From: Nonomuraea deserti
Lineage (GTDB): Bacteria > Actinomycetota > Actinomycetes > Streptosporangiales > Streptosporangiaceae
Assembly: GCF_004348685.1 (NCBI RefSeq)
Contig: NZ_SMKO01000001.1
Location: forward strand, 1 to 64,000
Reading direction: 5' to 3'
DNA length: 64,000 bases
Part shown: positions 51,268 through 59,868 of the stretch, piece after piece
How positions within the stretch are numbered: the stretch's first letter is position 1
How the letters are laid out: each line of letters begins with the position of its first letter
The notes under the pieces: generated by a model
The model's database searches: none
Told to the model about the DNA's origin: nothing
What the model saw: the letters and a program-made list of their open reading frames with translations, nothing else
Position numbers and translations under genes: made by a program

Positions 51268-53602
51268 AGGGGATGGCGATGCCCGAGTCGTTCATGAGGA
51301 AGGCGACGAACGCGCACGTGAGCGTACCGAAAAGGCCCGCCCTGAGCACCGGGGCCAGCGCGTAGACCTGGCCCAGCGCGGAGGCGCCCCAGCGTGACGG
51401 CCGGGCGAGCACCAGGAAGAGAAAGGCCAGCGCGACCACGGAGAGGAGGGTCAGCGACCAGTTGCCGATGGTCACGCCGACCATGGCGCTGAGCTTGCGC
51501 CAGACTACCGTCCACGCCTGGCCGTCGATGATCTGCTGCACGAAGGTGCCCAGATGGGTGCGTTGAGTCTCGGGCCGCAGCCAGTCGAACACGGACAGCG
51601 TCCCCACGAGCAGCGCTCCCGCCAGGCCGACAAGCGCCAGTTTCAGCAGTGATACGCGCTTGCCCGACAGGAGAATGAGGAAGACGGCCAGACCGATCAC
51701 GAAGGCCGGCACGCCGCCGAAGTCGGCCCCCCACGACGGCCATCCGTCCGCGAAGACCGCCAGCCCTCCATAGACCCCGCACACCGCGACGATCACGACC
51801 CTGGACACCCCCTTGCCGTGCAGCCACTGGGCCACCCCGGCCAGGCCGAGCACGGTGCCGGTGGCGTAGACGGCGAAGGCGATGTTGCTGAAGCCGTAGA
51901 ACCGTCCTCCCGTGACGGGCTCGTAACCGGTCACGGCGTTCACCTGGAGCTTGGAGCCGGTCATGACGTCGAGGAGGAGGGCGAGCGAGGTGATGGCGGA
52001 GACCACGGTGAGAGGGCCGAGCACGTGCGAGCGCCACGGCCCCGCGAAGGCCGCGGCGGTGATGAGGGCGGCGATGGCGACGATCGTCACGATCACCGAC
52101 ACCATCGGAACCGGCAGCGTCCACCAGGGCACCAGCTGGGCCAGGAAGGTCGACACGGGAATGGCGCCGCTGACGACCGCGACGGCCTGGACGGCGACGA
52201 GCAGCCTGGACGCGCTCGCCAGGCCCACGGCTGGGACGTCCGGCGGCGGCACGGCTGCGGAGGTGTTCGACGAGGTGGCGGCGGCCGGTGTTTCCGTGGA
52301 GGTGGGGCTTGGCGGGGTTCCTGGTCTGCCCGTGCCCGTGCCCGTGCCCGTGCCCGTGCCCGTGCTGGTGCTGGTGCTGGTGCCTATGTGGTGCTGGTCG
52401 TTCTTGGAGCGGCGGCGGAGAGCCAGGGCGGCGAGGGCGTAGAAGAGGAGTTGTACCGTCACCAGGACGGTGAAGAAGGGGCCGCGTACGTCGCGGAGCA
52501 CCTGGCTGGCCAGGTCGGCGTCGGCCAGGTCCGCCACCGCGCCGGCCGGGTCGGGTGGGGCGGCGTCGCCGGACCGCCACGGGCGGCCGACGACCTCGCG
52601 GGACGCCGGCAGGCCGAGGAGCTGGACGGCGGTGGCGGTGAGGTCGGTGATCGTGACCAGGGAGTCCTGGCGGGTGGAGGTGGCCGTGAGGCGGCCGTGG
52701 GGGAACGGCGGGCCGCCCGGAGCCGACGGGCCGGCGGCGATGGCCACGTGGAGGTGGGCGTTGGGCGTCACGTCGGAGATGCCGGCCAGCAGGACGGAGG
52801 TGCCGGCGGGCAGCTTGCCGAGCAGGGCGCCGATCTGCCGGTCGGCCTGGGCCACCGCCGCTTTCCTGGCGTCGGCGGGCATCGGGGCGGGGACCCCGTA
52901 CTCGTCCAGGGGGCGGGCGGCCCAGGCGGTCGCCAGGTCGGCGGCTTCGAAGACGACGAGGTCGTAGGGGGTCAGGTCGGCGACGGAGCCCAGGCCGGGG
53001 GCGTAGGAGGCGACGTTTCCCGAGGTGTCGGCTGCGGCGAGCGCGGCTCCGGGGCCGACCGCGGCCACTTTCCCCCCACCGTCCGTCACGACCCGGCCCA
53101 GGGTGCCCAGCCGGGCGTCGAAGCCGGTCTCGCCCTGGTGGGCGCTCAGCGCCTCCCATCCGGGGATCGTGGCGCGTTGACCTGTTCGCCGGGGTGCGGG
53201 GGCCGGGAGGCAGCCCTTGCCCGGCGTACCCGCTCGTTGGCCTGCTGAGACGGTCAGCCAGCCAGCTGTGGGGCAGGTGATGCCCCGGTCAGGGGGCGGC
53301 ACCGTGCGGGTGGAGAGCGAGGCGGAGGAGCCCCGGCTGACGAGGTCCCACAGGTGCGGGGTCCGTGACCTGTCGAGGTCGCTCCACTCCAGGCCGGGCA
53401 CGCCGACAAGGGCCACGCGCCCCCTGACCGCCTGCTCCTGCGCCGTCTCCGCGCGGGCCGCCGCGGGGACGACGGCCGCGGCCAGGGCGATGCCCAGCAG
53501 CAACGTCACCACGCGGTGGAGGGGACGGACTGCTCGCACACGCCGTCGGCCGCGCGACTCGTGCCCGCCGTCGTACGGGTCCGGCCTGGCGTCGTTGGGC
53601 AT
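51143..53602 (-). CDS. alkaline-phosphatase-superfamily-like polytopic membrane protein
   Basis: 819 residues. A membrane signal helix (about 30-50) leads to an extracytoplasmic domain (55-375) that resembles the alkaline phosphatase superfamily: VALVGVPGLEWSDL, TPHLWDLVSRG, DLVVFEAADL and a late TDLTATAVQLLG, but the metal ligands cannot be fully assigned. A helix near 376-395, then a low-complexity Thr/Ser/Gly linker (408-460), is followed by about ten more helices. ATG 53602 has GGAG 9 bp upstream. It lies next to two GT-C genes. It may modify lipid-linked glycans or act as a transporter; the identity is unsettled. Confidence 0.75.
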   Translation of the reverse strand: MPNDARPDPYDGGHESRGRRRVRAVRPLHRVVTLLLGIALAAAVVPAAARAETAQEQAVRGRVALVGVPGLEWSDLDRSRTPHLWDLVSRGSSASLSTRTVPPPDRGITCPTAGWLTVSAGQRAGTPGKGCLPAPAPRRTGQRATIPGWEALSAHQGETGFDARLGTLGRVVTDGGGKVAAVGPGAALAAADTSGNVASYAPGLGSVADLTPYDLVVFEAADLATAWAARPLDEYGVPAPMPADARKAAVAQADRQIGALLGKLPAGTSVLLAGISDVTPNAHLHVAIAAGPSAPGGPPFPHGRLTATSTRQDSLVTITDLTATAVQLLGLPASREVVGRPWRSGDAAPPDPAGAVADLADADLASQVLRDVRGPFFTVLVTVQLLFYALAALALRRRSKNDQHHIGTSTSTSTGTGTGTGTGTGRPGTPPSPTSTETPAAATSSNTSAAVPPPDVPAVGLASASRLLVAVQAVAVVSGAIPVSTFLAQLVPWWTLPVPMVSVIVTIVAIAALITAAAFAGPWRSHVLGPLTVVSAITSLALLLDVMTGSKLQVNAVTGYEPVTGGRFYGFSNIAFAVYATGTVLGLAGVAQWLHGKGVSRVVIVAVCGVYGGLAVFADGWPSWGADFGGVPAFVIGLAVFLILLSGKRVSLLKLALVGLAGALLVGTLSVFDWLRPETQRTHLGTFVQQIIDGQAWTVVWRKLSAMVGVTIGNWSLTLLSVVALAFLFLVLARPSRWGASALGQVYALAPVLRAGLFGTLTCAFVAFLMNDSGIAIPSMALTVAVPLTLAACVRALQLATPTRATPRSGPAAPTRAEA
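52329..52382. repeat. hexanucleotide microsatellite in coding linker
   Basis: Six CCCGTG units (52329-52364) and three CTGGTG units (52365-52382). On the coding strand they encode (TG)n and (TS)n runs in the linker. Six-base changes keep the frame. Confidence 0.9.
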
Positions 53603-54366
53603 GTGCGGAAACTCCTGCGTCTTCGGGGAAGGATGTGCGTTCGATCGTAGATGCTGAGCGCAGGCTGGCTTCGGCCGTCGGCACGGCACGCGGGGGCGCG
53701 CCGGTGTCCGAGCGTGCCGTACGGATGCCGACGTCCCGTAGCGAGGGCCGTACGGATGCCGGCGTCCGTAGCGAGGGCCGTACGGACGAGCGACGATCGC
53801 GTGTGCCGATTCGTCCGTTCGGTGGAAATCCTCTGGATTCATCCGTAGAAGGCGCTTCGACGACAACAGTCACGGTAACGTCTCTCGCTCCCGCACAGTG
53901 ACCACCCGCGAGGAGGTGACGGCCACGTTGGACGGATGTCAGCAGATCCACCCCACCGTGCCTCCTCAGCGGGGAACCCCGGAGCCCCCGTCCGGAACGG
54001 GTACCGAGCGGGGCGGCCGGCGGCGGGGCCGCTCGACGCCCGCGCGCTGGGCCAGGACCGCCGGCAAGCCGGGGGCAGGCATGGCGTGCCGGCACGGTAC
54101 GCTGCTCGGTCATGAGGTCCGTGAGTACGTGCCGCCCCGAGAGGGCAGGACCTGTGCCAGTCGTGCGGCGAGCAACACTCCGTTGACCCTTGGCCACATC
54201 CAGCCCCGATCCAGAAGCGCCTCCGACCGGCCCGGCACCCTCCTGCGAGCCGGCGGCCGCGCCCGCCCGATCACCGGGGAAGACCACCGGTGCGCGCCCT
54301 GACGCCGGCACGCCCGCTGGCGACCCGCCTGCTCCGCGGCGCGGAAGAAGCGACGGAGCAGGTCCG
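53603..54366. other. intergenic/leader region, no sure gene
   Basis: It holds a 29-30 bp direct repeat GCCGTACGGATGCCG...CGTAGCGAG near 53716-53775 and a palindrome CGTGCCGGCACG at 54085-54096. The last part (54190-54366) might encode a disordered N-terminal extension of the following gene if TTG 54190 is used. Confidence 0.5.
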
Positions 54367-55557
54367 GTGACCGGGGGCGCGGGACGGCGGCAGTGGTGGG
54401 CGTGGGCGGTCGCGGTGCTCGTCGTCGCGGCGGCCGTGACCCCGCTGGTGCACGCGTGGCTCACCAATGCGGACGATCAACGCCTGGTCGACCTGGACGT
54501 CTACCGCACCGGGGGGCAGATGCTCCTCGACGGGCGGCCGGTGTACGACTACTTCACCCCCGCGCCGCAGTTGCTGCCGTTCACCTACCCGCCCGTCGCG
54601 GCGATGCTGGCCGTCGGGCTGGCCGGGATGTCCTGGGGCGTCGCGCAGTGGGTGTGGACGGCCGGGATCTTCGTGGCGCTGGCCGTGACCGTGGGCTTCG
54701 CGTTCAGGGAGGCCCTGGGCACGTGGCGGAAGTACGCGCCGTGGGCGTTCGCCCTGTTCATGGTGGCCTGCGCGTACCTGATGCCCATCAGAGACCAGGT
54801 GCGGTTCGGCCAGGTCGACATCCTGCTGGTCGCCCTCTGCCTGGCGGACTGCGTGGCCAGGAGGCCGTGGTGGCCGCGCGGGTTCCTGATCGGGCTGGCC
54901 ACGGCGGTGAAGCTGACGCCCGGCGTCTTCCTGATCTACCTGCTGGTCACCAGGCAGTGGCGGACGTTCTTCATGGCGGCGTTCGCGGCGGCGGTGCTCA
55001 CGCTGCTGCCGTTCGCGGTGATCCCGCAGGACGCGGCCGACTTCTGGTTCTCGGCGCTGCTCGATCCCGAACGCCTCGGCGCGAACGCGGCCACCACCAA
55101 CCAGTCGATCCGCGGCATGCTGATCCGGCTCTACCTGCCCGACCTGCTGACGTCCGCGATCTGGGTGGTGATCGTGGCCGCGGTCGGCTGGTACGGGTTC
55201 CGCGGCGCGCGGGACGCGTACCAGGCCGGAGATTCCATCACCGCGGTCGCGCTCGTCGGGCTGATGGCCGTGCTGCTCTCGCCGGTCGCCTGGATCCACC
55301 ACCTGGCCTACGTGGTCGTGGTGCTCGGCGCGATCGTCGGCGACGGCCGCGACCCGGTAAGGCTGCGGGTCGCGGCCGGCGTGTGGCTGTACTACGTGGT
55401 GCCCGTCCCGTGGTGGGGCGTCTCGCTGAAGGCGGCCGACATCCCGGGCGTCAGCCTGGTGCTGGGGAAGATCGTCCAGAACGGGTTCGGGCTGGGAGCG
55501 CTGGCCCTGGTGTGGTTGCTGGCGTCCTGGGTGCCGAAACGCCGGATGCTCGCTTGA
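54367..55557 (+). CDS. GT87/DUF2029 membrane mannosyltransferase-like protein
   Basis: 396 residues from GTG 54367, about ten helices. The first outer loop has DLDVYRTGGQMLLDGRPVYDY with the catalytic Asp candidate, and FGQVDILLVALCLAD and ATAVKLTPGVF are typical of GT87 (PimE-like) enzymes. It uses polyprenyl-phosphate mannose to extend lipoglycans. GTG 54367 has GGAGCAGG upstream; a TTG at 54190 would add 59 disordered residues. Confidence 0.85.
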   Translation: MTGGAGRRQWWAWAVAVLVVAAAVTPLVHAWLTNADDQRLVDLDVYRTGGQMLLDGRPVYDYFTPAPQLLPFTYPPVAAMLAVGLAGMSWGVAQWVWTAGIFVALAVTVGFAFREALGTWRKYAPWAFALFMVACAYLMPIRDQVRFGQVDILLVALCLADCVARRPWWPRGFLIGLATAVKLTPGVFLIYLLVTRQWRTFFMAAFAAAVLTLLPFAVIPQDAADFWFSALLDPERLGANAATTNQSIRGMLIRLYLPDLLTSAIWVVIVAAVGWYGFRGARDAYQAGDSITAVALVGLMAVLLSPVAWIHHLAYVVVVLGAIVGDGRDPVRLRVAAGVWLYYVVPVPWWGVSLKAADIPGVSLVLGKIVQNGFGLGALALVWLLASWVPKRRMLA

Positions 55558-55579
55558 CCCAGCCATTACCCTCGGTGTC

Positions 55580-55999
55580 GTGCTCATTACCGCATGGGTC
55601 TTCGTGGGCGTTCTGGCCGGGGTCAGCGGCGTGCTCATCGGCTGTCTGGCGCTTCGCCGGGCCCAGGCCACGGTGGAGGACTGCCGGCGGATGCTCGCCC
55701 GGCAGATGCACGAGGGCGGGTGCGATCTCAAGGCGGTCAGAGACGTGGCCGTCTGCCGGTACGACGCCCTCGCGGAGATGACCGGGCGGCTGTCGTTCTC
55801 GGTGGCGATGATCAATGGGCTGGGCGACGGCATCGTGCTGACCTCGATCAACGGGCGCAGTGAGACGCGTACGTACGTGCGGTCCGTGGTGGGAGGTAAG
55901 GGCGAGCAGCAGCTGTCGCCCGAAGAGGAGGAGGCCGTACGCGCGGCCCGCCTGGGGCTGGGACCGCTGATCACGGCGCGGGCTTCGTGGGACCTGTAG
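55580..55999 (+). CDS. DUF4446 family protein
   Basis: 139 residues. One N-terminal helix (about 3-25), then a soluble domain with the family core LSFSVAMINGLGDGIVLTSINGRSETRTY and the tail LSPEEEEAV. Function unknown. GTG 55580 starts 22 bp after the GT87 stop, so it may be cotranscribed. It lies near pheA and serS in many actinobacteria. Confidence 0.88.
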   Translation: MLITAWVFVGVLAGVSGVLIGCLALRRAQATVEDCRRMLARQMHEGGCDLKAVRDVAVCRYDALAEMTGRLSFSVAMINGLGDGIVLTSINGRSETRTYVRSVVGGKGEQQLSPEEEEAVRAARLGLGPLITARASWDL

Positions 56000-56012
56000 C
56001 CGGTCGCTCGGT

Positions 56013-56158
56013 CACGGCGGAGGTTCCGTTCACGCGGCGGTTCGGGTACGGCGGAGGTTCCGTTCACGCGGCGGTTCGGGTACGGCGGAGGTTCCGTTCA
56101 CGCGGCGGTTCGGGTACGGCGGAGGTTCCGTTCACGCGGCGGTTCGGGTACGGCGGAG
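56013..56158. repeat. 34-bp tandem repeat upstream of pheA
   Basis: Units start at 56013, 56047, 56081 and 56115, with a partial at 56149. Spacing is exactly 34 bp. The unit reads TACGGCGGAGGTTCCGTTCA then CGCGGCGGTTCGGG. It is not a multiple of three, and it ends about 100 bp before the pheA start. Confidence 0.93.
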
Positions 56159-56256
56159 GTTTCCCGACACCTGTGGGCGGCGGTTCGGTCACGGCGCTGT
56201 CACGCGCTCGGCCGAATGCTCACCATGCGCTGTCCACCTGCGGATACTCTGGACTC

Positions 56257-57177
56257 ATGCCCCGACTCGCCTATCTCGGACCCGAAGGCACCTTCACCGA
56301 AGAGGCCCTGCGGCTCCTCGACCCCACCGCCGAGCGCCTGCCCTGCGCCAACGTGAGCGCCGCGCTCAACGCCGCCCGTACGGGCGATGCCGACGGCGCC
56401 GTCGTGCCGCTGGAAAACTCCATCGAGGGCGCCATCACCACGACGCTCGACGAGTTCGCCTGGGGCGAGCCGCTGCTGATCACGGCCGAGCTGCTGCTGC
56501 CCGTGCAGTTCTCGCTGCTGGCCCGGCCCGACACCGAGATCGCCCACGTCAAGCGGGTCTACACGCACCCAGCGGCCATCACCCAGTGCCGCGCCTTCAT
56601 CTCGCGCGAGCTGCCCGACGCCGTCGTGGTGTCCGCCCCGTCGACGGCGGCCGCGGCCCAGGAGGTGTCGCTGCCCGGCTCTCCCTACGACGCGGCCATC
56701 GCCGCTCGCATCGCGGGCGAGCACTACGGGCTGGTCGAGCTGGCCTCCGACATCGGCGACAGGTCCGACACGGTGACCAGGTTCGTCCGGGTCGGCCGCC
56801 CCCAGCCGCTGCCCGCGCCGACCGGTTCCGACCGCACCACGCTGGTGGTCTTCCTCGCCGACGACCACCCGGGCGCGCTGCTGGAGATGCTGACGGAGTT
56901 CTCCGTACGCGGGGTCAACCTGACGCGCATCGAGTCGCGGCCGACCGGCGACGGCATCGGCCGCTACTTCTTCCATTTCGACTTCGAGGGGCACATCGCC
57001 GACGCCCGTGTCGGCGAGGCGATCGCGGGGCTGCACCGCGTCTGCGGCGAGGTGCGGTTCCTGGGGAGCTATCCGCGGGCCGACGGGGTGACGCCGCAGA
57101 TCAGGCGCGGCACGTCCGACGACGCGTTCGGCGAGGCGGCCGAGTGGCTGACGCGGGTCCGCGCCGGCCAGGTCTGA
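56257..57177 (+). CDS. pheA: prephenate dehydratase
   Basis: 306 residues. The catalytic domain (1-185) starts MPRLAYLGPEGTFTEEAL and carries the conserved TRF motif (SDTVTRFVRVG). The ACT regulatory domain (205-280) has the phenylalanine site (GALLEMLTEFSVRGVNLTRIESRP). It makes phenylpyruvate for phenylalanine, with feedback by Phe. ATG 56257. A 34-bp repeat array lies upstream. It is followed by serS. Confidence 0.95.
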   Translation: MPRLAYLGPEGTFTEEALRLLDPTAERLPCANVSAALNAARTGDADGAVVPLENSIEGAITTTLDEFAWGEPLLITAELLLPVQFSLLARPDTEIAHVKRVYTHPAAITQCRAFISRELPDAVVVSAPSTAAAAQEVSLPGSPYDAAIAARIAGEHYGLVELASDIGDRSDTVTRFVRVGRPQPLPAPTGSDRTTLVVFLADDHPGALLEMLTEFSVRGVNLTRIESRPTGDGIGRYFFHFDFEGHIADARVGEAIAGLHRVCGEVRFLGSYPRADGVTPQIRRGTSDDAFGEAAEWLTRVRAGQV

Positions 57178-57342
57178 GCCGGCCGACGGCTCGTGACGCG
57201 GTGTGGCGGCAAGGTCTGAGCGCAGAGAGGCCGGCCCGGGTCTGAGCCTGGCGACGCTGGGCGACGGCCAGGTGGCGCCGGGTGGCGGCGACTCGGCGTA
57301 ATAGAGGGGCGGGCCGCCGTCCAAGGCCGGTAGCCTTTCGTT

Positions 57343-58605
57343 GTGATTGACCTGCGTACCCTTCGTGAGGATCCCGACCGGCTACGGGCGTCGCAGCGTG
57401 CCCGCGGTGAGGACGACTCCGTCGTCGACACGCTGCTCGACCTGGACGAACGCCGGCGTTCCGCGCTGACCGCGTTCGAGTCCATGCGCGCCGAGCAGAA
57501 GAGCATGGGCAAATCGGTCTCCAAGGCGCAGGGCGAGGAGAAGGCCGCTCTGCTGCAGCGGGCCAAGGACCTCGCGAGCCAGGTCAAGGCCGCCGAGGCA
57601 GAGGCGGAGAAGCTGGGTGCCGAGCTCGACGAGGTGCTCCAGACGGTCCCCAACATCGTCGACGAGGGCGCTCCTGAGGGCGGCGAGGACGACTACGTCG
57701 TGCTGGAGACCCACGGCGAGCCGCGCGAGTTCGACTTCACCCCCAAGGACCACCTGGAGCTGGGCGAGGCGCTCGGGGCCATCGACATGGAGCGGGGCGC
57801 CAAGGTGTCCGGCTCGCGGTTCTTCTTCCTCAGGGGCGTCGGCGCCCGGCTGCAGCTCGGCCTGCTCAACATGGCCATGCAGCAGGCGATCGAGGCAGGG
57901 TTCACGCCGATGATCACTCCGGTGCTGGTCAAGCCGGAGACCATGCAGGGCACTGGTTTCCACGTGGCCCACGACAAGGAGATCTACCGCCTCCCCGAGG
58001 ACGACCTCTATCTGGTCGGCACCTCCGAGGTGTCGCTGGCCGGCTATCACGCGCAGGAGATCCTCGCGGCCGACGACCTGCCGCTGCGCTACGCGGGCTG
58101 GTCGTCGTGCTTCCGGCGCGAGGCGGGCTCGTACGGCAAGGACACCAGGGGCATCATCCGGGTCCACCAGTTCGACAAGGTCGAGATGTTCTCCTACGTG
58201 CGCCCCGAGGAGGCCCAGGAGGAGCACCGGCGGCTGCTCGCCTGGGAGGAGGAGATGCTGGCCAAGATCGAGGTCCCCTACCGCGTCATCGACACGGCGG
58301 CGGGCGACCTCGGCATGTCGGCGGCCCGCAAGTTCGACTGCGAGGCGTGGATCCCGACCCAGGGCCGCTACCGCGAGCTGACCTCGACCTCCAACTGCAC
58401 CGAGTTCCAGGCGCGCAGGCTCGCCGTCCGCTATCGCGACAAGGACGGCAAGCCCCAACACCTGGCCACGCTCAACGGCACGCTGGCCACGACCCGCTGG
58501 ATCGTCGCGATTCTGGAGAACCACCAGCAGGCCGACGGTTCCGTGGTGGTCCCGCAGGCGCTGCGCCCCTACGTCGGCCTCGACGTGCTGGAGCCGGCCA
58601 AATAG
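57343..58605 (+). CDS. serS: seryl-tRNA synthetase
   Basis: 420 residues. The N-terminal coiled-coil arm (about 25-105) binds tRNA-Ser. The class II core has motif 2 ([14 protein letters not shown]) and motif 3 ([16 protein letters not shown]). GTG 57343. It charges tRNA-Ser and tRNA-Sec. The pheA-serS order is conserved in actinobacteria. The 165-bp gap before it holds GGTCTGAGC repeats but no T-box. Confidence 0.97.
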   Translation: MIDLRTLREDPDRLRASQRARGEDDSVVDTLLDLDERRRSALTAFESMRAEQKSMGKSVSKAQGEEKAALLQRAKDLASQVKAAEAEAEKLGAELDEVLQTVPNIVDEGAPEGGEDDYVVLETHGEPREFDFTPKDHLELGEALGAIDMERGAKVSGSRFFFLRGVGARLQLGLLNMAMQQAIEAGFTPMITPVLVKPETMQGTGFHVAHDKEIYRLPEDDLYLVGTSEVSLAGYHAQEILAADDLPLRYAGWSSCFRREAGSYGKDTRGIIRVHQFDKVEMFSYVRPEEAQEEHRRLLAWEEEMLAKIEVPYRVIDTAAGDLGMSAARKFDCEAWIPTQGRYRELTSTSNCTEFQARRLAVRYRDKDGKPQHLATLNGTLATTRWIVAILENHQQADGSVVVPQALRPYVGLDVLEPAK

Positions 58606-58615
58606 CCCGCGGCGC

Positions 58616-59791
58616 TCAGCGCCCGAACCCGAAGAGCCCTCCGACCCGCCCGGCGATCCGGTCGAACTGGTAGTAGAGCGCCGGCGGGACGAGCGGCTGC
58701 AACACCGAGTGCCGCTGGCCCAGCAGCGTGATCACCTGCATGGGCGAGCGGTCGATGTAGCGCGGGAGGCTCTCGAACCATCGGGCGCTGTAGCGGGCGG
58801 CCCTCTGCGGCGACCGGAGCTTCGACTTCGACTCGCGTTCGTAGGCGGTGAGGGCCGTTTCGAGATCTTTCTCCTGGTAGAGCGCCTTGGCCAGGACGGA
58901 GGCGTCCGCCAGGGCCAGGGCGGTGCCCGCGCCGATGGAATAGTGCGTGGTGTGTGCGGCGTCCCCCACCAGCACGACGTTGCCGTGGTGCCAGGTGCGG
59001 TTGGTCAGCGTACGGAAGTGCAGCCAGTGCGCGGTGCCGTCGGCCTGCGCCCGTCCGATCAGCGGGTGCCCGTCGAGGATGTCGGCGAAGAGCTTCTCCA
59101 GGATGGCCAGGCTGTCGGCCTCCTTCCCCTGGTCGAGCCCGAGTCCCCGCCAGGTCTCGGGGGTGCACTCGATGACGCAGGTGCTGTGCTCCTGGCTGTA
59201 CTTGTAGCCGTAACACCAGATCCAGCCGTGCTCGGTCTCCACGAAGGCGAAGACGAACGCGTCGAAGACCTTGGTGGTGCCGAGCCAGATGTAGATGTTC
59301 TGGCCGGTATGGAACTCGGGGCCGAAGTGCTCGGCGTGGCGATCGCGCAGCACGCTGTTGACGCCGTCGCCCGCCACGACGAGGTCGGCGTCGCCGAACC
59401 CGTCCTGGTCGGTGATCTCGCGCTCCCACTCGATGCGTACGCCGAGCGACTCGGCGCGTTCCGCGAGGATGCCCAGCAACCGGCGCCGGCTGATGCCGTA
59501 GCCGGCCTCTCCTTGCTCGACCGTCACCGTGGCGCGGTCGCGGATGTCCGCGACCCAGGAGTCCCACCGGACCGAGCTCTCGCTGATGGCCCGCGCGGAG
59601 TCGGCGTCGGCCCGGTGGAGATCGTTGAACAGTTCGTCCCAGTAGGTCACGCCCCAGCCGTACGTCGAGCCGGCCGGGTTCCGTTCGTAGATGGTGATGT
59701 CGTGGGACGGGTCCACACGTTTCATCAGGATCGAGAAGTACAGGTTGGCGGGTCCACCGCCGACGCAGGCGACTTTCACCGGAGCCCCCAT
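58616..59791 (-). CDS. FAD-dependent aromatic hydroxylase (VioD/salicylyl-CoA hydroxylase-like)
   Basis: 391 residues. The FAD motif is GGGPANLYF (near residue 11), and GDAAHTTHYSIGAGTALAL is the second FAD site. The N-terminal block ERNPAGSTYGWGVTYWDELF is typical of the tryptophan hydroxylase VioD and salicylyl-CoA or anthraniloyl-CoA hydroxylases. ATG 59791. It is an orphan with no CoA ligase or pathway genes nearby. The substrate may be an indole or an aryl-CoA. Confidence 0.85.
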   Translation of the reverse strand: MGAPVKVACVGGGPANLYFSILMKRVDPSHDITIYERNPAGSTYGWGVTYWDELFNDLHRADADSARAISESSVRWDSWVADIRDRATVTVEQGEAGYGISRRRLLGILAERAESLGVRIEWEREITDQDGFGDADLVVAGDGVNSVLRDRHAEHFGPEFHTGQNIYIWLGTTKVFDAFVFAFVETEHGWIWCYGYKYSQEHSTCVIECTPETWRGLGLDQGKEADSLAILEKLFADILDGHPLIGRAQADGTAHWLHFRTLTNRTWHHGNVVLVGDAAHTTHYSIGAGTALALADASVLAKALYQEKDLETALTAYERESKSKLRSPQRAARYSARWFESLPRYIDRSPMQVITLLGQRHSVLQPLVPPALYYQFDRIAGRVGGLFGFGR

Positions 59792-59822
59792 TGTGACGCA
59801 AAGTAATCAATCTGTGTCACAG
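59792..59822. promoter_or_regulatory. inverted repeats upstream of the FAD hydroxylase
   Basis: TGTGAC (59792-59797) and GTCACA (59816-59821), plus the tighter CTGTG-T-CACAG (59812-59822), lie just upstream of the minus-strand start 59791. The interval is AT-rich. It is a candidate operator for an unlinked regulator. Confidence 0.4.
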
Positions 59823-59868
59823 AGTAGCAGATGGGTGGAGTCGCCCACGGGACCCGGCCGTCCGGGGG

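Noticed and set aside
54271-56067. 598-codon minus-strand frame opposite the GT87 gene
   Set aside because: It is antisense to clear membrane-protein coding and is rich in Arg/His/Gln; no known domain.
55987-56256. N-terminal extension of PheA through the 34-bp repeats
   Set aside because: The 34-bp unit shifts the frame in each copy and gives unrelated peptides; ATG 56257 begins with the conserved PheA N-terminus.
57178-57342. T-box riboswitch before serS
   Set aside because: No T-box sequence or specifier loop with a Ser codon is found; only short GGTCTGAGC repeats.
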